DNA from: Jatrophihabitans sp.
GTDB lineage: Bacteria; Actinomycetota; Actinomycetes; Mycobacteriales; Jatrophihabitantaceae
Direction of reading: 5' to 3'
NCBI GenBank assembly: GCA_036389035.1
Contig: DASVQQ010000007.1
Location: forward strand, 186,001 to 250,000
DNA: 64,000 bases
Numbering within the stretch: position 1 is the first letter of the stretch; each line of letters opens with the position of its first letter. Positions 15,276 through 24,067 of the stretch are shown here, one piece after another. Below the pieces are notes generated by a model. That model was not told the origin of the DNA. It saw nothing but the letters and a program-made list of their open reading frames with translations, and ran no database searches. Made by a program: the position numbers and the translations under genes.

Positions 15276-15875
15276 TCAGCCGCTCAGGACGACGACCTCG
15301 GTGACCCAGAACCGGCCGTCCGGCTGCTTGCTGACGGTGACGTCGACCATCTTGCCGCTGCCCCGGTAGCCGAAGACGGACGGGCCGTCCACGCCGTCGC
15401 GGGGCAGGTACACCGCGGTGGTCGAGGCGCTGGCCAGCAGGCTGCGGGTGAGGGTGGCCGGCACCGTGTTCGGCAGCACGCAGGCCGAGGCCTGCTGGGC
15501 GTCGTTGGCGCTGAGCGCGCCCATGTAGGCGTCCGCGGTGTTCTGCGCGATGTCCGCGCCGGTGCAGAGGCTGGCCCCGACGTTGACCGCGCTCGCCGGC
15601 GGTCGCGGCGCGGTGGTGCCGGCCACCGTGGTGCTGGTTGCCGGGCTGCCGGCCGCGGTGGTGCCAGCTGCGGGGTTGCTGGCAGCGGCGCTGCCGGCCG
15701 GCGGGCTGCTACTTGCCGGCGAGGGCAGCGGCGCCGACAGGCTGGCCGACGCGGTAGTCGCGACTCGCGAGGTCTGCTGCTGTGCGGAGTCGCCGCGCGA
15801 GCTGTCGCAACCGGCCACGGCAAGGCTGAGGCTGAGCAGCGCAACGGCCAGCACCGAACGTCGATCGAGCAGCAT
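15276..15875 (-). CDS. secreted lipoprotein, function unknown
   Basis: 199 residues. The signal peptide RRSVLAVALLSLSLAVAGC ends in a lipobox (AVAG-C), so the mature protein is lipid-anchored. A Ser/Ala/Pro/Thr-rich linker of about 80 residues follows, then a compact C-terminal domain (LCTGADIAQNTADAYMGAL ... VDVTVSKQPDGRFWVTEV) with an NTF2/DUF4878-like look. The ATG at 15875 has GAGGAG ten bases upstream, which rules out the longer reading frame starting at 16022. Confidence 0.75.
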   Translation of the reverse strand: MLLDRRSVLAVALLSLSLAVAGCDSSRGDSAQQQTSRVATTASASLSAPLPSPASSSPPAGSAAASNPAAGTTAAGSPATSTTVAGTTAPRPPASAVNVGASLCTGADIAQNTADAYMGALSANDAQQASACVLPNTVPATLTRSLLASASTTAVYLPRDGVDGPSVFGYRGSGKMVDVTVSKQPDGRFWVTEVVVLSG

Positions 15876-16043
15876 GCGGGGTGGACTCCTCGGGGCAGGC
15901 GTGGACGTCGCCACGCGGCGGCCCGAACAGGTCCACCATCGGTGCGTTCCGGGCAAAGCTATAGCGCGGCGGGTCGCGGAGCCAGCCGAACACTCCGGGC
16001 CCAGCGGCGGCGTCAGACTCACTGCTCCTAGTGCTCACTGGTC

Positions 16044-16358
16044 CTAGTGGCTGAATTTCAGCCCGATCACGCCGCCGATGATCAGAACGAGGAACAGGAT
16101 CTTCACTGCCGATACCGACTCCCCGCCGGTCGTCATCGCATAGAGGACGGTGAGCACCGCGCCGATTCCGACCCAGACCGCGTACGAGGTGCCGATGGGA
16201 AGCGCGCGCATCGCGTAGGCCAGCCCCGCCATGCTCGCGGCCAGGGCTGTGACGAACACGATCGAGGGAGCAAGCCGGCTCAGCCCTTGCGATTTACCCA
16301 GGGCGCTGGCCCACACCGCTTCGAGCACACCCGACAGCACGAGAACGAGCCACGACAT
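16044..16358 (-). CDS. small multidrug resistance (SMR) transporter, Gdx/SugE type
   Basis: 104 residues, four helices. The essential membrane glutamate of SMR proteins is E13 (LSGVLEAVWA), and the sequence GLAYAMRALPIGTSYAVWVGIGAVLT is closer to SugE/Gdx guanidinium exporters than to EmrE. AGGAGG is visible eight bases before the ATG. Monocistronic, divergent from the SRP RNA gene. I looked for a guanidine riboswitch upstream and did not find one. Confidence 0.88.
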   Translation of the reverse strand: MSWLVLVLSGVLEAVWASALGKSQGLSRLAPSIVFVTALAASMAGLAYAMRALPIGTSYAVWVGIGAVLTVLYAMTTGGESVSAVKILFLVLIIGGVIGLKFSH

Positions 16359-16475
16359 CACGGCCTCCTGTGGGCCGTCTTGTCGCGCACCGGGTACGGC
16401 ACCCATCGTCCGGAAGCCCCATTGCCGAGCTCCCTTAGAAGGTGTCACACGGCGAAGGCGGGGGCAAAGCTGCAC

Positions 16476-16481
16476 GATACA
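16476..16481 (+). promoter_or_regulatory. -10 element of the SRP RNA gene
   Basis: GATACA, seven to ten bases before the inferred 5' end of the SRP RNA, in an otherwise G+C-rich stretch. No -35 consensus was identified with confidence. Confidence 0.45.
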
Positions 16482-16490
16482 CTTGCCCCA

Positions 16491-16578
16491 GACCCCTCGC
16501 GTGGCGCTCATCCTGTGAACCTCCCCAGGGCCGGAAGGCAGCAAGGATAAGCAGGCTCTGGCGGGTGCGCGGGGGGTC
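16491..16578 (+). ncRNA. ffs: bacterial signal recognition particle RNA (small type)
   Basis: The conserved SRP domain IV core is plain: GGGCCGGAAGGCAGCAAGG (16528-16546), flanked by the paired helix. The ends GACCCCTCGCG at 16491-16501 and GCGCGGGGGGTC at 16567-16578 pair to close the hairpin. The RNA binds Ffh for co-translational membrane targeting. A GATACA hexamer at 16476-16481 is a suitable -10, placing the start near 16488. A run CTTTT follows the 3' end. Confidence 0.93.
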
Positions 16579-16665
16579 CTTTTCGTGCCACCATCCCCCT
16601 TGCTCCGGCTCGGAGGCCGTTGACCTGCGACACGCTCGCCGGCCCGCAGACCTGAAAGGCAGACA

Positions 16666-17433
16666 GTGGGAACACGCTTGCAGGGCAGGGTCGCGGTGAT
16701 CACCGGCGGCTGCAGCGGCGTCGGCCTGGCCGCCGCCAGGAAGTTCGTCGACGAGGGCGCCAAGGTGGTCATCGGTGACGTCAACGCCGAGGCCGGCGCC
16801 GCGGTCGCCGAGGAACTCGAGGTCACCTTCGTCACCGTCGACGTGACCGACGCCGACCAGGTGCAGGCGCTGTTCCGGACCGCCTTCGACACCTACGGCA
16901 GCGTCGACATCGCCTTCAACAACGCCGAGATCCTGCCGCTGGACGACGAGTCGATCCTGGCCACCGGCCCCAACATCTGGCGCGGGGTGCTGGAGGCGAA
17001 CCTGACCTCGGTCTACCTGTGCTGCCAGGCTGCGCTGCCCTACATGCTGGATCAGAAGCGCGGCTCGATCATCAACATGGCCTCGCTCGCCGCGGTGATG
17101 GGCTCGGCCACCTCGCAGATCTCCTACACCGCCGCCAAGGGCGGGGTGCTGGCGATGTCGCGCGAGCTCGGCGTCCAGTTCGCCCGCGACGGCATCAGGG
17201 TGAACGCGCTGTGCCCCGGTCCAGTCAGCACGCCGCTGACCCAGGAACAGGTCGACTCCGACCCCGACGACGCCGAGCGCCGGCTGGCGCGCATTCCGAT
17301 GGGCCGGTTCGCCGAACCGCAGGAGATCGCCAGCGCGGCGCTGTTCCTGGCCTCGGACGAGTCCAGCTTCATCACGGCGTCGCAGTTCCTGGTGGACGGC
17401 GGCCTCTCCGGCTCCTACATTCCCCCGATCTAG
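16666..17433 (+). CDS. short-chain dehydrogenase/reductase (SDR)
   Basis: 255 residues with the classical SDR plan: cofactor motif ITGGCSGVG (TGxxxGxG), FNNAEIL in the NNAG position, the catalytic Ser and YxxxK (ISYTAAKGG), NALCPGPVSTPL and a C-terminal SQFLVDGGLSG. Asp at the end of beta-2 (VIGDVN) suggests NAD preference. Substrate unknown. Start GTG 16666. It stands alone between the SRP RNA and a methyltransferase gene. Confidence 0.88.
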   Translation: MGTRLQGRVAVITGGCSGVGLAAARKFVDEGAKVVIGDVNAEAGAAVAEELEVTFVTVDVTDADQVQALFRTAFDTYGSVDIAFNNAEILPLDDESILATGPNIWRGVLEANLTSVYLCCQAALPYMLDQKRGSIINMASLAAVMGSATSQISYTAAKGGVLAMSRELGVQFARDGIRVNALCPGPVSTPLTQEQVDSDPDDAERRLARIPMGRFAEPQEIASAALFLASDESSFITASQFLVDGGLSGSYIPPI

Positions 17434-17484
17434 CAGGAGCCGCTGCGCCTCACAAGGGTCGGCCGCTGTCGCTAGCGTGGCCCC

Positions 17485-18303
17485 ATGTCGGATCCGTCGT
17501 TCGCCGCCATTCGCTCCCATTACGAACTGAACTACGAGGACGCACGCCTGCGCCAAGGCATCGGCCGGCTGGAGTTCGCGCGGGTGCAGGAGATCGTGCG
17601 ACGCCACCTGCCCGGCTCCTCCGCGCGCGTGCTCGATGTCGGTGGAGCCACCGGGATCCACTCGGAATGGCTGCTCGCCGACGGGCACCAGGTGCAGCTC
17701 ATCGATCCGATGCCCGGCCATGTCGAGCAGGCGAAAGCCCGCCTTGGCCAGCACAGCAGGTTCAGCGCGGACGTGGCCGACGCGCGCCGGCTGCCGGTGC
17801 CCAATGAATCGGTCGACCTCGTGCTGCTGTTCGGTCCGCTCTATCACCTCATCGAGCGTGCGGACCGGCTGCGCGCCTGGCAGGAAGCCGGCCGGGTCGT
17901 CCGGCCGGGTGGCCTGATCCTGGGAATGGCCATCTCAAGGTTCGCCTCGTTGTTCGACGGACTCGCCCGGGGGTACCTATTCGATCCCGAGTTCCGCGCC
18001 GTGGTCGCACAGGACCTGGCGACCGGGCGGCACGAGAATCCGACGGGGGACCCCCACTGGTTCACCACCGCCTACTTTCACCGAGCTGAAGAACTCGCCG
18101 CGGAGGCCGTCGAGGCAGGCCTGGACGTCCGGGAGACCGTCGGCGTCGAGGGCATCGCGCACTGGTTGAAGCACCTGGACGCCCGCTGGGACGACGCGGC
18201 TGATCGCGAGGTCATCCTGCAGGCCGTCCGGGCGACTGAGCACGAGCCCACGCTTGCCGGACTGAGCTCGCACTTCATCACGGTGGCCGCTCGCGTTTCG
18301 TAA
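17485..18303 (+). CDS. class I SAM-dependent methyltransferase
   Basis: 272 residues. SAM motif I is RVLDVGGATGIHSEWL, with an acidic end to strand 2 (QLIDPMPGHV), then DARRLPVPNESVDLVLLFGPLYHL and VVRPGGLILGMAI, a normal Rossmann methyltransferase order. The C-terminal third (FTTAYFHRAEELAAEAVEAG) is the substrate lid. Substrate unknown. It has its own start, 51 bases after the SDR stop. Confidence 0.85.
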   Translation: MSDPSFAAIRSHYELNYEDARLRQGIGRLEFARVQEIVRRHLPGSSARVLDVGGATGIHSEWLLADGHQVQLIDPMPGHVEQAKARLGQHSRFSADVADARRLPVPNESVDLVLLFGPLYHLIERADRLRAWQEAGRVVRPGGLILGMAISRFASLFDGLARGYLFDPEFRAVVAQDLATGRHENPTGDPHWFTTAYFHRAEELAAEAVEAGLDVRETVGVEGIAHWLKHLDARWDDAADREVILQAVRATEHEPTLAGLSSHFITVAARVS

Positions 18304-18309
18304 CGCTAG

Positions 18310-18329
18310 TGGTACGATATTTGGTACCA
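18310..18329 (+). promoter_or_regulatory. inverted repeat, probable YefM operator
   Basis: TGGTAC (18310-18315) and GTACCA (18324-18329) form a perfect dyad with an eight-base spacer, 14 bases before the antitoxin start. YefM/YoeB operons are autoregulated through paired GTAC-centred palindromes, which fits. A TACGAT -10-like hexamer lies within the repeat. Confidence 0.6.
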
Positions 18330-18343
18330 GTAGGAAGGTGCTC

Positions 18344-18589
18344 ATGTCGATAACCGCGAGTGAAGCGCGCAAGAACCTGTTTCCGCTCATCGAGCAGGTC
18401 AACGATGACCGCACTCCGATCGAGATCACCTCGCGGCGTGGTGACGCCGTGCTGATGTCGCGAGCCGACTACGACGCATTGGAAGAGACAGCGCACCTGC
18501 TCCGCTCACCAGCCAACGCCCGCCGCCTGCTGGAAAGCCTGCAGCAGGCACATGACGGCGAGCGCCAGGAGCGCGCGTTGAGCCAGTGA
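18344..18589 (+). CDS. yefM: YefM-family antitoxin
   Basis: 81 residues, Phd/YefM fold: MSITASEARKNLFPLIEQV followed by RTPIEITSRRGDAVLMSRADYDALEET, then a charged C-terminal helix that would neutralise the toxin. AGGAAGG ends five bases before ATG 18344, favouring it over the in-frame GTG at 18338. The stop overlaps the YoeB start (GTGA), the standard arrangement. DNA-binding N-terminus likely represses the operon via the dyad at 18310-18329. Confidence 0.93.
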   Translation: MSITASEARKNLFPLIEQVNDDRTPIEITSRRGDAVLMSRADYDALEETAHLLRSPANARRLLESLQQAHDGERQERALSQ

Positions 18590-18843
18590 GACTGGTGTTC
18601 ACCTCCCACGGCTGGGAGGACTACAAGTACTGGCAAACCGCTGACCGGAACACCCTCAAGCGAATCAACCGACTCATCGAGGACGTGCTTCGCGACCCCT
18701 TCGCCGGAATCGGCAAGCCCGAGCAGCTTCGCCATGCGCTGGCAGGCAGCTGGTCCCGACGCATCAGTGACGAGCACCGCTTGGTCTACCTCGTGGATGG
18801 CGACGACATCGTGGTGCTGCAGGCGCGCTACCACTACTCCTGA
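18586..18843 (+). CDS. yoeB: YoeB/Txe-family mRNA endoribonuclease toxin
   Basis: 85 residues, the family's usual length. Catalytic residues known from Escherichia coli YoeB are present at the same numbers: E46, R65 and H83, with Y84 next to it (ARYHYS). The fold is RelE-like, and the enzyme cuts mRNA at the ribosomal A site. The GTG start overlaps the antitoxin stop. The intact catalytic set suggests an active toxin. Confidence 0.93.
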   Translation: MRLVFTSHGWEDYKYWQTADRNTLKRINRLIEDVLRDPFAGIGKPEQLRHALAGSWSRRISDEHRLVYLVDGDDIVVLQARYHYS

Positions 18844-18916
18844 ACCGAGGAGTCCTGCTTCATGTCCACTGGCACGGGACTTCGGTTGCGGAAGTAGCTG
18901 CTCGCCCGAAGCGGGA

Positions 18917-21202
18917 TCAGGTCGGGTCGGTCAGGTGCTCCGGACGCACCGGCACCCGGCTCAGCGCCAGCCCGGTCGCGTCCCGGATCGCGGCCACGAT
19001 GGCCGGCGTCGACGAGATCGTCGGCGGCTCGCCCACGCCGCGCAGGCCGTAGGGCGCGTGCGGGTCGGCCAGCTCCAGCACGTCCACCCGCATCGGCGGC
19101 ATGTCCAGGATGGTGGGCAGCAGGTAGTCGGTGAACGAGGGGTTGCGCAGCTTGCCCTCGTGCAGCTGGATCTCCTCCATCACCGCCAGCCCCAGGCCCT
19201 GGGCGGTGCCGCCGTGGATCTGGCCCAGCACCGCCTGCGGGTTCATCGCCTTGCCGACGTCCTGCGCGGTGCTGATCTGCACCACCTTGATCAGCCCCAG
19301 CTCGGTGTCGACGTCGACCACCGCCCGGTGCGCGGCGAAGGCGTACTGCACGTGGGCGTTGCCCTGCCCGGTCAGCGGGTCGATCGGGGTGGTCGGCCGG
19401 TGCCGCCACTGCACGGTCTCATCGATCGGCTCGTCGCCCAGCCGGCCGCCGCGCTCGGCCAGCTTGGCCAGCACCGCCTGGCAGGCGGCCCGCACCGCGC
19501 CACCGGTGACATAGGACTGCCGCGACGCCGACGTCGAACCGGCCGAGCCGATGCTGGTGTCGGCCGGCAGCACCGTCACCTGGGACACCTCCAGCTCGGT
19601 GCGCACGATCTGCTGCAGCAGCGTCACCAGGCCTTGGCCGACCTCGGCGGCGGCGGTGTGCACCGAGGCGACCGGGGTGTCGCCCAGCAGCTCCAACCGC
19701 ACCCGGGCGGTCGAGTAGTCGTCGAACCCCTCGGAGAACCCGACGTTCTTGATGCCGATGGCATAGCCGACGCCGCGCACCACACCCTCGCCGTGGGTGG
19801 TGTTGGACACCCCGCCGGGCAGCTCGCGCACGTCACGCGGCCCGTCGCCCGGCTCGACGGGCATCGGCGCGTCCCGGACCCGGCAGAGCAGCTCGGCGAC
19901 CGGTGCGGCGGAATCGACCAGCTGGCCGGTCGGCATCACCGAGCCCTCGCTCATCGCGTTGCGCAACCGCAGCTCGACCGGTGACAAACCGCAGGCCTGG
20001 GCCAGCCTGTCCATCTGGGACTCGTAGGCGAAGCAGGCCTGCACCGCGCCGAAGCCGCGCATCGCCCCGCACGGCGGGTTGTTGGTGTAGGTCACCAGGC
20101 AGTCCATCGTCACGTTCGGGATCTCGTACGGGCCGAAGCCCAGGGTCGCCGCGTTGCCGGCCACCGCGGTCGAGGACGAGGCGTAGGCGCCGCCGTCCAG
20201 GACGATCGAGGCCCGCGCGTAGACCAGCCGGCCGGTCGAGTCCGCGCCGTGCTCGTAGCGCAGCAGCGCCGGGTGCCGGTGCACGTGGCCGTAGAAGGAC
20301 TCCTCGCGGCTGTAGACCATCTTGATCGGCCGGCCGGTCCGCAGCGCCAGCAAGCACGCGTGGACCTGCATCGAGACGTCCTCGCGACCGCCGAAGGCGC
20401 CGCCGACGCCGGCCAGCGTGAACCGCACCTTGGCGGCCGGCAACCCCAGCGCGGCAGCCACCTGGCTCTGGTCGGCGTGCAGCCACTGGGTGGCGATGAA
20501 GAGGTCGATGCCACCGTCCTCGGCCGGCACCGCCAACCCCGACTCGGGTCCGAGGAAGGCCTGGTCCTGCATGCCGACCTGGTACTCACCGGTCACCACC
20601 ACCTCGGCCGTGGCCGCGGCCGAGCCGCGTTCGATGTGCACCGAGCGCAGCACGTTGCCCTCGATGGCGTGCCCGGCGATGGGGTTCTCGTGCACCAGCG
20701 GCGAGCCGGGGGTGCTGGCGGCCACCGGATCGGTGATCGGCGCCAGCACCTCGTACTCGACCGCGATCTTCTTGCAGGCCTGCCGCGCGATCTCCGGATG
20801 GTCGGCGGCCACCAGCGCCACCGGCTCGCCCTGGTAGCGCACCTCCCGCTCGGCGAGCACCGGCTGGTCGGCGATCTCCAGGCCGTACCGGTTGTGCCCC
20901 GGGACGTCGGAGGCGGTGAGCACCGCGTGCACGCCGACGGTCTTCAGCGCCTCAGTGAGGTCGATCGAGACGATCCGGGCCCGTGGGTGCGGGCTGCGCA
21001 GGGTGGCGCCCCAGAGCATGTCGTCCAGCCACATGTCCGAGGAGTAGGCGAACTCGCCCCGCACCTTCAGGTTGGCATCCGGGCGCACCGGGCTGGAGCC
21101 GATGCCGCCGGCCACCACCGTGCCGGCAGCGGTGCGCTCGGTGACGGTCCCCGTCCCAGTGCCGGTGCTCATGTCAGTACCGGTGCCGGTACCGGTGCTC
21201 AT
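18917..21202 (-). CDS. xanthine dehydrogenase, molybdopterin-binding subunit
   Basis: 761 residues. It has the xanthine oxidase Mo-domain markers GGAFGGREDVS, a CGAMRGFGAVQACFAYE loop and the catalytic-glutamate region LRGVGEPPTISSTPAIVAA near the C-terminus. It oxidises hypoxanthine/xanthine to urate as part of the three-subunit enzyme encoded with 22545-23072 and 23063-23932. It starts by an ATGA overlap with the deaminase gene. The N-terminus is odd: two tandem copies of a ten-residue MSTGTGTGT(D/V) unit, each with its own ATG (21202 and 21172). Confidence 0.9.
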   Translation of the reverse strand: MSTGTGTGTDMSTGTGTGTVTERTAAGTVVAGGIGSSPVRPDANLKVRGEFAYSSDMWLDDMLWGATLRSPHPRARIVSIDLTEALKTVGVHAVLTASDVPGHNRYGLEIADQPVLAEREVRYQGEPVALVAADHPEIARQACKKIAVEYEVLAPITDPVAASTPGSPLVHENPIAGHAIEGNVLRSVHIERGSAAATAEVVVTGEYQVGMQDQAFLGPESGLAVPAEDGGIDLFIATQWLHADQSQVAAALGLPAAKVRFTLAGVGGAFGGREDVSMQVHACLLALRTGRPIKMVYSREESFYGHVHRHPALLRYEHGADSTGRLVYARASIVLDGGAYASSSTAVAGNAATLGFGPYEIPNVTMDCLVTYTNNPPCGAMRGFGAVQACFAYESQMDRLAQACGLSPVELRLRNAMSEGSVMPTGQLVDSAAPVAELLCRVRDAPMPVEPGDGPRDVRELPGGVSNTTHGEGVVRGVGYAIGIKNVGFSEGFDDYSTARVRLELLGDTPVASVHTAAAEVGQGLVTLLQQIVRTELEVSQVTVLPADTSIGSAGSTSASRQSYVTGGAVRAACQAVLAKLAERGGRLGDEPIDETVQWRHRPTTPIDPLTGQGNAHVQYAFAAHRAVVDVDTELGLIKVVQISTAQDVGKAMNPQAVLGQIHGGTAQGLGLAVMEEIQLHEGKLRNPSFTDYLLPTILDMPPMRVDVLELADPHAPYGLRGVGEPPTISSTPAIVAAIRDATGLALSRVPVRPEHLTDPT

Positions 21203-22548
21203 CGGGCCACCAGCCGCGCGCTGGCAGCAGCCGCCTCGCGGGCCAGCCGCCCGCTGTCGGCGGTCAGCAGGGTCGCGTCGGCGACCACCCCCTGGCCGTT
21301 GACCAGCAGCAGCTCCAGGGGCGCGGAGGACGAGAACGCCCAGCAGAACACCGGGTCAGCGCCCCCGGCCAGGCCCAGGCCGTCCAACCGCCAGACCGCC
21401 ACGTCGGCCAGTTTGCCGGGCTCGAGTGACCCCAGCTCGGACTCGCGGCCCAGGCACGCAGCACCTCCGACGGTGGCCAGCCGCAGCGTCTCGCGAGCGG
21501 TCAGCGCCTGCGGCCCGCCGTGCGAGCGGGCCGTCACCATCGCCGCGCGCAGCTCGTCCACCAGCCGGCCGGCCTCGTTGGAGGCCGAGCCGTCCACTCC
21601 CAGGCCGACCGCCACCCCGGCGTCGATCAGGTCCCGGACCCGGGCGCTGCCGGCTCCGAGCCGGCCGTTGGACGTCGGGCAGTGCGCCACCGCGGTGCGG
21701 GTCTCGGCCAAGCTGGCAATGGCCGGATCCGACAGGTGCACGCAGTGCGCCAGCCAGACGTCCGGGCCCAGCCAGTCCAGCTCCGCCAGGTACTCGGCCG
21801 GAGATCGGCCATAGGTCTGCTGGCAGAACTGCTCCTCGTCAGCGGTCTCGGCGAGGTGGGTGTGCAGCCGGACGCCCTTGCTCCGGGCCAGCTCGGCGGC
21901 CTCGCGCATCAGCTCGGCGGTGACCGAGAACGGCGAGCAGGGCGCCACCGCGATCCGGGTCATCGCCGCTGGGGACTCATCGTGCCACCGGTCGATCGCC
22001 GCCTCGGTGGCGATCAGGATCGACTCCCGGTCCTCGACCACGGAGTCCGGCGGCAGCCCGCCCGCGGACTCGCCGAGGTCCATCGAGCCCCGGCAGGGAT
22101 GGAACCGCACTCCGATCTCCAGCGCGGCGCTGATGGTGGCCTCGAGCAGGTCGCCGCCGGACTTGGGAAAGACGTAGTGGTGATCGGTGCTGGTGCTGCA
22201 TCCCGACAGCGCCAGCCAGCCGAGGTTCGCCGAGGCCGCCGCGTGCACCGCGTCGGCGTCGATCCGGGCCCAGAGCGGGTACAGCTCGGTGAGCCAACCG
22301 AACAGGGTGCTGTCGGTGCCGAAGCCCCTGGTCAGCCACTGGTACAGGTGATGGTGGGTGTTCACCAGGCCCGGGGTCACCAGGCAGCCGGTGGTGTCGA
22401 GCAGCTGGGCGCCGGCCCGCAGCTCCGCCGGCGCCGGACCCGGGCCGACCGCGACGATCGTCGCGCCGTCGAGGACCACGTGGCCGGACGGGTGCTCGGT
22501 GCCGGCCGCGTCCACGGTGGCGACGTGGCCGCCCTCCAGGACGATCAT
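21199..22548 (-). CDS. 8-oxoguanine deaminase-type amidohydrolase
   Basis: 449 residues, metal-dependent amidohydrolase fold. Metal ligands are visible: HHH in LVNTHHHLYQW, H in RLHTHLAET, H in WLAHCVHLS and D in LGVDGSASNE. The sequence resembles 8-oxoguanine deaminase/TRZ-ATZ enzymes, giving urate from 8-oxoguanine or xanthine from guanine. Encoded between the FeS and Mo subunits of xanthine dehydrogenase with ATGA overlaps on both sides, so it feeds the same pathway. Confidence 0.85.
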   Translation of the reverse strand: MIVLEGGHVATVDAAGTEHPSGHVVLDGATIVAVGPGPAPAELRAGAQLLDTTGCLVTPGLVNTHHHLYQWLTRGFGTDSTLFGWLTELYPLWARIDADAVHAAASANLGWLALSGCSTSTDHHYVFPKSGGDLLEATISAALEIGVRFHPCRGSMDLGESAGGLPPDSVVEDRESILIATEAAIDRWHDESPAAMTRIAVAPCSPFSVTAELMREAAELARSKGVRLHTHLAETADEEQFCQQTYGRSPAEYLAELDWLGPDVWLAHCVHLSDPAIASLAETRTAVAHCPTSNGRLGAGSARVRDLIDAGVAVGLGVDGSASNEAGRLVDELRAAMVTARSHGGPQALTARETLRLATVGGAACLGRESELGSLEPGKLADVAVWRLDGLGLAGGADPVFCWAFSSSAPLELLLVNGQGVVADATLLTADSGRLAREAAAASARLVAR

Positions 22549-23072
22549 GGCGAGCCCGCCCCACCGCTGCCGGCCTCACCGCTGCCGGCGCTGTCCCGGC
22601 CCGCGCCGTCCCGGCCGGCGTCGGCGGCTGCCTGCACCGCCTCGATGATCTGCTGGTAGCCGGTGCACCGGCACAGGTTGCCGGCCAGCGCCTCCCGGAT
22701 CTCAGCCTCCTCGGGATGCGGCCGGCGAGCCAGCAGGTCATGGGTGGCCACGATCAGGCCGGGCGTGCAGAAACCGCACTGCACCGCGCCGGCGTCGATG
22801 AAGGCCTGCTGGATCGGATCGAGGTCAGCGCCCGCCGTCAGCCCCTCGACGGTCCGGACGCTGCGGCCTTCGGCCTGGCCGGCCGCCACCAGGCAGGCGC
22901 ACACCGTCACGCCGTCCAGGTAGACCGTGCACGAGCCGCACTCACCCTGCTCGCAGGCGTTCTTGCTGCCGGGCAGGCCCATCCGCTCCCGCAGGACGTA
23001 GAGCAGGCTCTCGCCCTCCCAGACGTCATCGACCTGCCGGGCCTCGCCGTTCACCGTCGTGTTCAGGCGCAT
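22545..23072 (-). CDS. xanthine dehydrogenase, [2Fe-2S] subunit
   Basis: 175 residues. Two iron-sulfur clusters are visible: the plant-ferredoxin type motif CEQGECGSCTVYLDGVTVCAC and the alpha-helical pair QCGFCTPG and CRCTGYQ. It passes electrons between molybdenum and FAD subunits. The C-terminal tail is Gly/Ser/Ala-rich and degenerate (DGAGRDSAGSGEAGSGGAGS). It overlaps the FAD gene by ten bases and the deaminase gene by four. Confidence 0.93.
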   Translation of the reverse strand: MRLNTTVNGEARQVDDVWEGESLLYVLRERMGLPGSKNACEQGECGSCTVYLDGVTVCACLVAAGQAEGRSVRTVEGLTAGADLDPIQQAFIDAGAVQCGFCTPGLIVATHDLLARRPHPEEAEIREALAGNLCRCTGYQQIIEAVQAAADAGRDGAGRDSAGSGEAGSGGAGSP

Positions 23073-23932
23073 GCGCGGTACTCCTGCCAGGCCCAGGTCA
23101 GGGTCCGCCGGGCCAGCACGGCCAGCGCCTGACGCCGGTAGCGGGCCACCCCCCGCACGTCGTCGATCGGCGAGGCGGCCTGGGCCACCAGCTCGCCGAA
23201 CCTGGCCGCCACTTCCGGCCGCAGTGCGTCCCGGGACTCCCAGTGGCCCGTCGAGTCCAGCTCGCCGGCCAGGAACGCCTCGGCGTCGGGGGCGCGCAGC
23301 GGGGTCGGCGCCGCCGAGCCGATGCCGGTGCGCACCGAGCCGGTGACCGGGTGCAGGGCAAGGGCGAACGAGCAGACCGCGATCACCATCGCGTTGCGGG
23401 TGCCCACCTTGGCGAACTGGCAGGGGCCCGCGCCCACCGGGATCCGGACGGCGCGGATCAGCTCGTCCGGAGCCAGCGCCGAGCGCTTGGGCCTGAGGTA
23501 GAACTCATCGACCGGGATCAGCCGGCTGCCGCGGGCCGAGGCCACCTCGACCACCGCGTTCAGCGCCAGCAGCACCGGGTGGCTGTCGCCGGCCGGCGAG
23601 GCAGAGCCGAGGTTTCCCCCGATCGAGCCGCGGTTGCGGATCTGCGGGGAGCCGATGGTGCGCGAGGCCATCGCCAGGCCGGGAAGCTGATCGCCCAGCT
23701 CGGTGATCACCCGGGTGTAGGGCAGCGTCGCGCCCAGCACCAGCTGGTCGCCGTCCAGCGCCCAGTCGGCCAGCTCGCTGATCGGGTTGAGGTCCAGCAG
23801 CGCCTCGGGCCGGCGGCGGTCGAAGTTGATCTCGACCATCAGGTCGGTGCCACCGGCCAGCGGCGCGGCAGCCGGCTGCTCGGCCTTGGCCGCCAGGGCG
23901 TCGGACCAGGATGCCGGTCGCAGGAACTCCAT
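23063..23932 (-). CDS. xanthine dehydrogenase, FAD-binding subunit
   Basis: 289 residues, CO-dehydrogenase flavoprotein fold: AGGTDLMVEI and NRGSIGGNLGSASPAGD for FAD contact, with a C-terminal alpha/beta domain. It transfers electrons to NAD. ATG 23932 is chosen for the GGAGGGGG sequence just upstream; an earlier in-frame start (24061) would extend into the tandem repeats at 23971-24010. Second half of the transcriptional unit that starts at the decarboxylase. Confidence 0.9.
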   Translation of the reverse strand: MEFLRPASWSDALAAKAEQPAAAPLAGGTDLMVEINFDRRRPEALLDLNPISELADWALDGDQLVLGATLPYTRVITELGDQLPGLAMASRTIGSPQIRNRGSIGGNLGSASPAGDSHPVLLALNAVVEVASARGSRLIPVDEFYLRPKRSALAPDELIRAVRIPVGAGPCQFAKVGTRNAMVIAVCSFALALHPVTGSVRTGIGSAAPTPLRAPDAEAFLAGELDSTGHWESRDALRPEVAARFGELVAQAASPIDDVRGVARYRRQALAVLARRTLTWAWQEYRACA

Positions 23933-23970
23933 CGGCCCACCCCCTCCTCCAGCGACATCTCCAGCGAGAC

Positions 23971-24010
23971 TTTCCCAGCGGCTTCCAGCGGCTTCCAGCG
24001 GCTTCCAGCG
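23971..24010. repeat. tandem 10-bp repeat in the FAD-subunit leader
   Basis: GCTTCCAGCG repeats three times exactly at 23981-24010, with degenerate copies (TTTCCCAGCG and looser TCCAGCG blocks) before it. It lies in the 135-base gap between uricase and the xanthine dehydrogenase FAD gene. Could be slippage debris or a binding-site array. Confidence 0.8.
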
Positions 24011-24067
24011 ACGATAGCCGCGCGCGGGCCGGCGTGCGCCGCTGACGCGGCCCACCCTCACCGCGCG

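Noticed and set aside
16359-16490. Possible guanidine riboswitch before the Gdx/SugE-like gene
   Set aside because: I looked for ykkC-type conserved segments and for paired ACGR-loop hairpins on the minus strand; GGACGA and AGACGG occur but without supporting stems.
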